Assembly: GCA_020746875.1 (NCBI GenBank)
Contig: JAGTJL010000017.1
Span: forward strand, 186,001-250,000
DNA: 64,000 nucleotides
Origin: Rhexocercosporidium sp. MPI-PUGE-AT-0058
Taxonomy: Eukaryota; Ascomycota; Leotiomycetes; Helotiales
Reading direction: 5' to 3'
Shown: one piece after another, positions 59,610-64,000 of the stretch
How the letters are laid out: each line of letters opens with the position of its first letter
Position numbering within the stretch: the stretch's first letter is position 1
Made by a program: the position numbers and the translations under genes
The notes under the pieces: model-generated
The model's input: only the letters and a program-made list of their open reading frames with translations
What the model was told of the DNA's origin: nothing
Databases searched by the model: none

Positions 59610-60992
59610 TTAAATGTAATTTTATAATAATTTATAAAAGAGAAAAAAATAATCCCGTAAATAAACCCTCGCGTAAGCTTAATTATAAGCTAGCGAAGGA
59701 TAAAAAAAAATTATATTCTTTATTTTATAAAATAAGTTGCGAAGCGTATTTCAGAATAAGTTAATCCGCGTGCTTAATATAATTAATCATACGATAAAGA
59801 ATATCCGGCGAGAAGACGATAATATATCGTGCCGACTGACTTATACCTCTTAACTTACCGGCGATAATATTATAATAAATATATCGACCGAGATTATAAA
59901 AGTAATTCTTACGCTTAGTTAGCGATATATTCTTATATAATTTAATAATTCCCAGAACCTATTTAAAAGCTTAAATAGCTTCTTACGTAAAGCCAATAAG
60001 AAGTAAAACGCTATTAATATAATTATAAATATATTATATTACGGTTTCTTATAATAAAAATCATAAAAGCCGAAATAATAAACTCTAAATTAAACTCGCT
60101 TCTTTCGCTATTCTTAAAGTTATAGAAAAAGAACGCTTTAATTATTAAAAAACGAGTTAAATTATAGAATATTAAGGATCTAAATTAGAATATCGATAGC
60201 GATAATCTGCTGAAATACCGGCGAATAGCTTACGTCTTTTAAGATAATGCCGTTCGTAATAAAATTATAAAAATATATTATAATAATTCAATTATAAGCT
60301 ATTTTAATTATAAAAAATAGATTATAATAATTTAATTATAGGTTATTTTAATTATAAAAAAATATTAAATTTATTTAATAAAAGTTTTTTTTAGCCGAAG
60401 ATATTAGTAGACGTTAAAAAATACGTTAAGACTTATAATATTTGCTAAAGAATAAAAGCAAGACGTAAGAAAGTAATTAGCGAAATATAAGCGCTAAACT
60501 AATTTAGTAAATTATTTGAATTAATTATAATAAATTTTATTACAGATTTAATATCTTATAAAAGTAATATTATAAGTAAAGTCTTTAATAATTTACTAAT
60601 AATTATCGACCGATTTATTAAAGATATTAAATATATCTCGTATTTAAAAACCATCGATGCACCGCTTTTAGCACGCTTATTTATTAATCACTAGTTCAAG
60701 GATCACGGGCTACTTATAACGATTATTATAAATAAAAGCTTTATATTTATTTTAAAATTTTAAATAGAACTTTACTTTTACTTATATATAATAAGAGGGC
60801 TTTCGACGGCGTTTTTATTCGCAAATAAATAAATAGATAAAGCGACAGAACTAAGCTTTAAAAGCGTAATTAAAGTATTTTATTTATTATTTATAAGATA
60901 ATTAAATAAATCTCTTGCTTTTAGCGAAGTTCGCGTATATAAATACTTATTATAAGTCTATCGGAATATCTCCGAATAAGGCTAAGTACGGT

Positions 60993-61418
60993 ATATTACT
61001 AGATTCTCGCTAGAAAATCGAAGACGATCTTATAAAAAAAAAGATACCGATTATTAAAGAATAAATAAAAAAAAGAATATTAAGAAACGCTAAGAATTAA
61101 AAACTAACTAGCGAAAAACTAAAGAAAATTAAGCGAAATAATATAATAAGAATTATTATTTTATAAAATTTAAGATTAAATAATAAGTCTTATTCTTATT
61201 AAGACATATTACTAGATTCTCGCTAGAAAATCGAAGACGATCTTATAAAAAAAAAGATACCGATTATTAAAGAATAAATAAAAAAAAGAATATTAAGAAA
61301 CGCTAAGAATTAAAAACTAACTAGCGAAAAACTAAAGAAAATTAAGCGAAATAATATAATAAGAATTATTATTTTATAAAATTTAAGATTAAATAATAAG
61401 TCTTATTCTTATTAAGAC
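60993..61418 (+). repeat. Exact 213-bp tandem duplication in element F
   Basis: Unit 1 (60,993-61,205) and unit 2 (61,206-61,418) appear identical base by base, including A-runs of nine and all RIP-type changes. It lies between the integrase core and chromodomain. Identity means the duplication is younger than the RIP mutations, or is an assembly artefact. Confidence 0.85.
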
Positions 61419-61830
61419 ATATTAAGATAATTCGTTTAAATAAGAAGCTAGATTATTAATTTTTAAAGCTTTTTAAGATTATTAAAAAGATCGGAAAATA
61501 AGCGTATAAGCTAGAATTACTTCCTAAATACAGCCGTTTGCATAACTTCTTTTATATATTATTATTAAAGCCGTATTAATAAAAGCCCAGCGAATGGTCA
61601 GAAGTAGTTTAATTTAATTTCGTTAATAGAGAAAAATAATAAGTTAGTAAGACTTTCTTAGATCGACGAGTAATTAAAAGTAAAGAATAATACTTCGTTA
61701 AATAAAAAGGATTTAACTTAGCGTATAATTCTTAAGAGCTAATAAAGAATTTTATAAATCTCTAAGAGCTAATTAAATTATTAAAAATTCGAAACGCTAT
61801 AAAAAGAAAAGCGAAGCGCCGGCGAAAATA

Positions 61831-62590
61831 AGCTTATAACTTCTTGCTTCTTCGAAGGGTTCGAGGTAGAATCACTAAGGCTACGCTAACGATTCGTTAT
61901 AGATATATTATAATATTATATATTTTTCTGCTTTTGCTTATAAGATTTTATAATTTTAAAAGCGTATTAAATATTATAATTTAAACGATAATACTTGAAG
62001 AAAAAAAAAGCTTATATTATTTATTTACGCTATAATAAAAACGTAATACTTAAGAAGATCAGAAAATTAAAATACTTCGCCGGGCAAACGCCTAGCTTTT
62101 GCCGATAAATCGCTAAGTAAAAACTTTAAATTTATTTTAAGTAATAATAATAGATATATCTTTATTATTTAAGTTCTTAATAATATTAATATAACCGCTA
62201 TCTTTAGCAGCTCCGGCCTCAGTTTTTAATTATATCGTTCTTAAAAGAGTTAGAATAAACTTTTCGAAAGTCATTCGCCGAAAGCTAATAAAGAACTCGC
62301 TAGTAAATATTAAGTTTACTTACTTCTCGGAGTCCGGAAATCTTAGCTATAAGCTCAGTATTATTTCCTTTTAATATTACGAACGCCCCGCGTCCCGTAA
62401 TACTAAACCCCGGGATAGCGTAATACTTAGGATTATAAGCTTAAAAAAATAAAAGTTTCAGGAAAAAAATACTAAAAGAGTATCGCTTTTAAAAGTTATT
62501 TTTTAAGAGATTTTAATATTTAAGATTTTATAAATTATATATTATATAATTATTATTCTCGGTAAATAATTGAAAAGTAGCTCGGCTCTT
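61831..62590. other. RIP-mutated sequence, unassigned
   Basis: AT-rich and RIP-like with no recognisable domain. It could include the 3' LTR of F after a purine-rich stretch at 61,853-61,868. A less mutated C/G-rich patch is at 62,380-62,415. Confidence 0.4.
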
Positions 62591-64000
62591 ATATTACGCG
62601 ATTATTAGAGTCACGTAATAAACCGCTAAACCGCTATAATCCAGAAATCTAAGACCGATAAGACCTGGCGGTCTTAGCGGTCGTATAATATAAAAGTTTT
62701 ATATAAGATTAGCACGTCTGCTATTAAATAAGAGCTTCGTGCTTAACTGAAAATAATATACTAATTATATTAGTTATTATTTATTTCTTTATACGTAATA
62801 TACTTACTTCTCGATTATTAAAATTAATATTATTTATTATATTTATACCGAATAGATATACGAACCGTAATACTTTAAGCACTTTCTCGTCAGAAGTGTT
62901 AATTCACGTATATTATATTACCTCTTACGACTGATTAAATACTAAACTTACACAGTAATACTATCGATATATTCTTATCTTCGGCCTTAAACCTTAAAAG
63001 GAAGAGATACGACAATAGCGAAGATAAGGAAATGCCCGATATTCAGGATAATCTTACGTATAAACTTAAAAAAAACTTTAAAAATTAAGCTTCTCGATAC
63101 CTTTTAAGGAAATCGACGGGACTTAAAGACTTTTATTCTTTAAGTAAAACTTTATTAGTATTTTAACGACGATAAGTTCCTTACTAATAAGAGCTACGCT
63201 CTTTAAATAATATCGTATCTTAAAAGCGAAGTTATACGATAGATCGAGCCGTTCCTCAGGGATTACTTCGAATATAAAGCTAATTATAAAGTTATATTTA
63301 TTATATAAATTATATTTAAGACTTAAAACGGATTTAAGAAAGAAATTCGACAAATATTCGGCGATATTAATAAAGTTAAAACAGCGGAAACTTACTTATA
63401 TAACCTAAAATAAGTTAATAATATAATAGCTTACGCTACGGAATTCCAAAAGCACGCTAATAAGATTAACTAAAACCCTTAATTACTTATTAGCTATTAC
63501 CGACGAGAACTTAAGAATTATATCCGACTAGAACTTATTAGGATCGACCCTTAAGTTAAAGATATATTTATTCTTATTAAACAAATAATTAGAATCGATA
63601 ACCGCTTATACAAGTTCAAACGGGAATAATTAACGTACGTAAAAGGAAGTCAAAAATAATCTGGCTATTAATAAAATAAAAGACGTCGACGATAAAGTAA
63701 ACTTTAAGGATAATCGATAATCGGACCTTATAAAATATAATATTACTTATAAGAAAAAGAAAGGCAAAGTACGACAGGAAAGACTATCGAAGGAATTTAT
63801 AAACGAGCAGCGCGAAAAGAGGTTATATTACGAATATGGCCTTCCGAGATATATAATAAGCTTATATTATAAGAAGAGAATTAAAAAAAAACAAATCAAT
63901 TTTATAAGGCGAAAGGCGTACGACTTTATTAACGTATCGCTTCCTTTCTTATTTAAAAAAGTCTAAATCGGCGCTATTTACTATTATATAATAATAAATG
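62591..64000 (+). mobile_element. Element H: 5' part of another Ty3/Gypsy element (runs off the window)
   Basis: A likely LTR region (about 62,600-62,880) has a palindromic segment around 62,650-62,690 (GACCGATAAGACCTGGCGGTC). A decayed gag follows from about 63,080: SYTIDRAVPQGLL-type region, then YATEFQKHAN-like and RIDPQVKDIFI-like blocks, and a zinc knuckle near 63,825-63,880 (YYEYGLPRYI..). Order and strand fit the start of a Gypsy element; pol must lie beyond 64,000. LTR limits not determined. Confidence 0.5.

Larger units (their letters stand above)
22230..61830 (+). mobile_element. Element F: RIP-mutated chromodomain Ty3/Gypsy retrotransposon (split host of the nest)
   Basis: F is in pieces at about 22,230-23,570, 41,255-41,912 and 58,035-61,830. 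Gag with a zinc knuckle (YYKLGYYANKC, 23,439-23,475) sits in piece 1 and a protease region in piece 2. In piece 3 the RT reads SLRLYIDYKTLNQITIKNRY and ends at FNDIL (58,450). RNase H, an integrase (about 60,535-61,020; IIDRFIKDIKYISYLKT, FKDHGLL, RGLSTAF) and a chromodomain-like tail (61,660-61,800; DRRVIKSKE, GFNLAYNS) follow. Frames resume exactly when inserted elements are removed: ELK joins VLR across D. Stops are nearly all TAA/TAG at former Gln/Trp codons, as RIP produces. Chromodomain Gypsy elements target integration to methylated-H3K9 chromatin, which suits this place. I could not identify its LTRs. Confidence 0.75.

Noticed and set aside
22230..64000. Mitochondrial or bacterial origin of the AT-rich block
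   Set aside because: LTRs, TSDs, Gypsy/Copia/Fot1 domains and the CpA-depleted, CpG-kept pattern show RIP-mutated nuclear transposons.

Overview
The window looks like the euchromatin/heterochromatin border of a filamentous ascomycete chromosome. Reasons: short (about 45-115 bp) GT-AG introns with CTAAC-like branch sites; fungal families such as a CFEM-like GPI protein, a Bre2-type COMPASS subunit, a fungal phosphotransferase family and a fungal STAND-type N-terminal domain; and a 42 kb AT-rich block carrying the signature of repeat-induced point mutation (RIP): TpA everywhere, CpA and TpG scarce, CpG kept. The family mix suggests Leotiomycetes-like fungi, but that is only an impression.

Region 1 (1 to about 22,200) is ordinary-composition genic DNA. 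In order: 3' end of an unidentified gene (+), CFEM-like cell-wall protein (-), secreted S33 tripeptidyl aminopeptidase (-), small membrane-anchored fungal protein (+), Bre2/Ash2-like COMPASS subunit (-), an unusual tRNA-Asn gene (-), an APH-like phosphotransferase with one in-frame TAG (+), a 2EXR-domain relic (+), an unidentified small secreted protein (+), a broken gene (+), a short protein with a STAND/NLR-like N-terminal domain (+), a peroxiredoxin pseudogene with RIP-type nonsense mutations (-), a MITE-like inverted repeat, a P-loop sulfotransferase-like protein with a C-terminal membrane anchor (+), and a small charged protein (-). Towards the repeat block the genes become sparser and more often broken.

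Region 2 (about 22,230 to 64,000) is a RIP-mutated nest of transposons with no intact host gene. Its structure can be solved from target-site duplications (TSDs), LTR pairs of equal length, and reading frames that resume across insertions. The base is a chromodomain Ty3/Gypsy element F (22,230 to about 61,830). Into F went Copia element A (23,571-41,254, TSD TAAAA) and a 2.2 kb non-autonomous LTR element D (41,913-58,034, TSD AAAGT). Into A went a Fot1/pogo-like DNA transposon (23,748-25,546, in the A LTR) and a second copy of the same Copia family, B (30,896-38,801, TSD TACTA). Into D went Gypsy element E (42,201-56,108, TSD GTGCT), and into E went Copia element C (47,559-55,002, TSD AAAAT). 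F also holds an 89-bp TG..CA mini-insertion and a 316-bp solo LTR. A further Gypsy element H begins near 62,600 and runs off the window.

The most notable item is the tRNA-Asn gene at 9,412-9,547. It folds as a perfect cloverleaf only if two segments are removed: a 9-nt intron at the canonical position, and a 53-nt segment at the T-stem/T-loop junction that looks exactly like a spliceosomal GT-AG intron.
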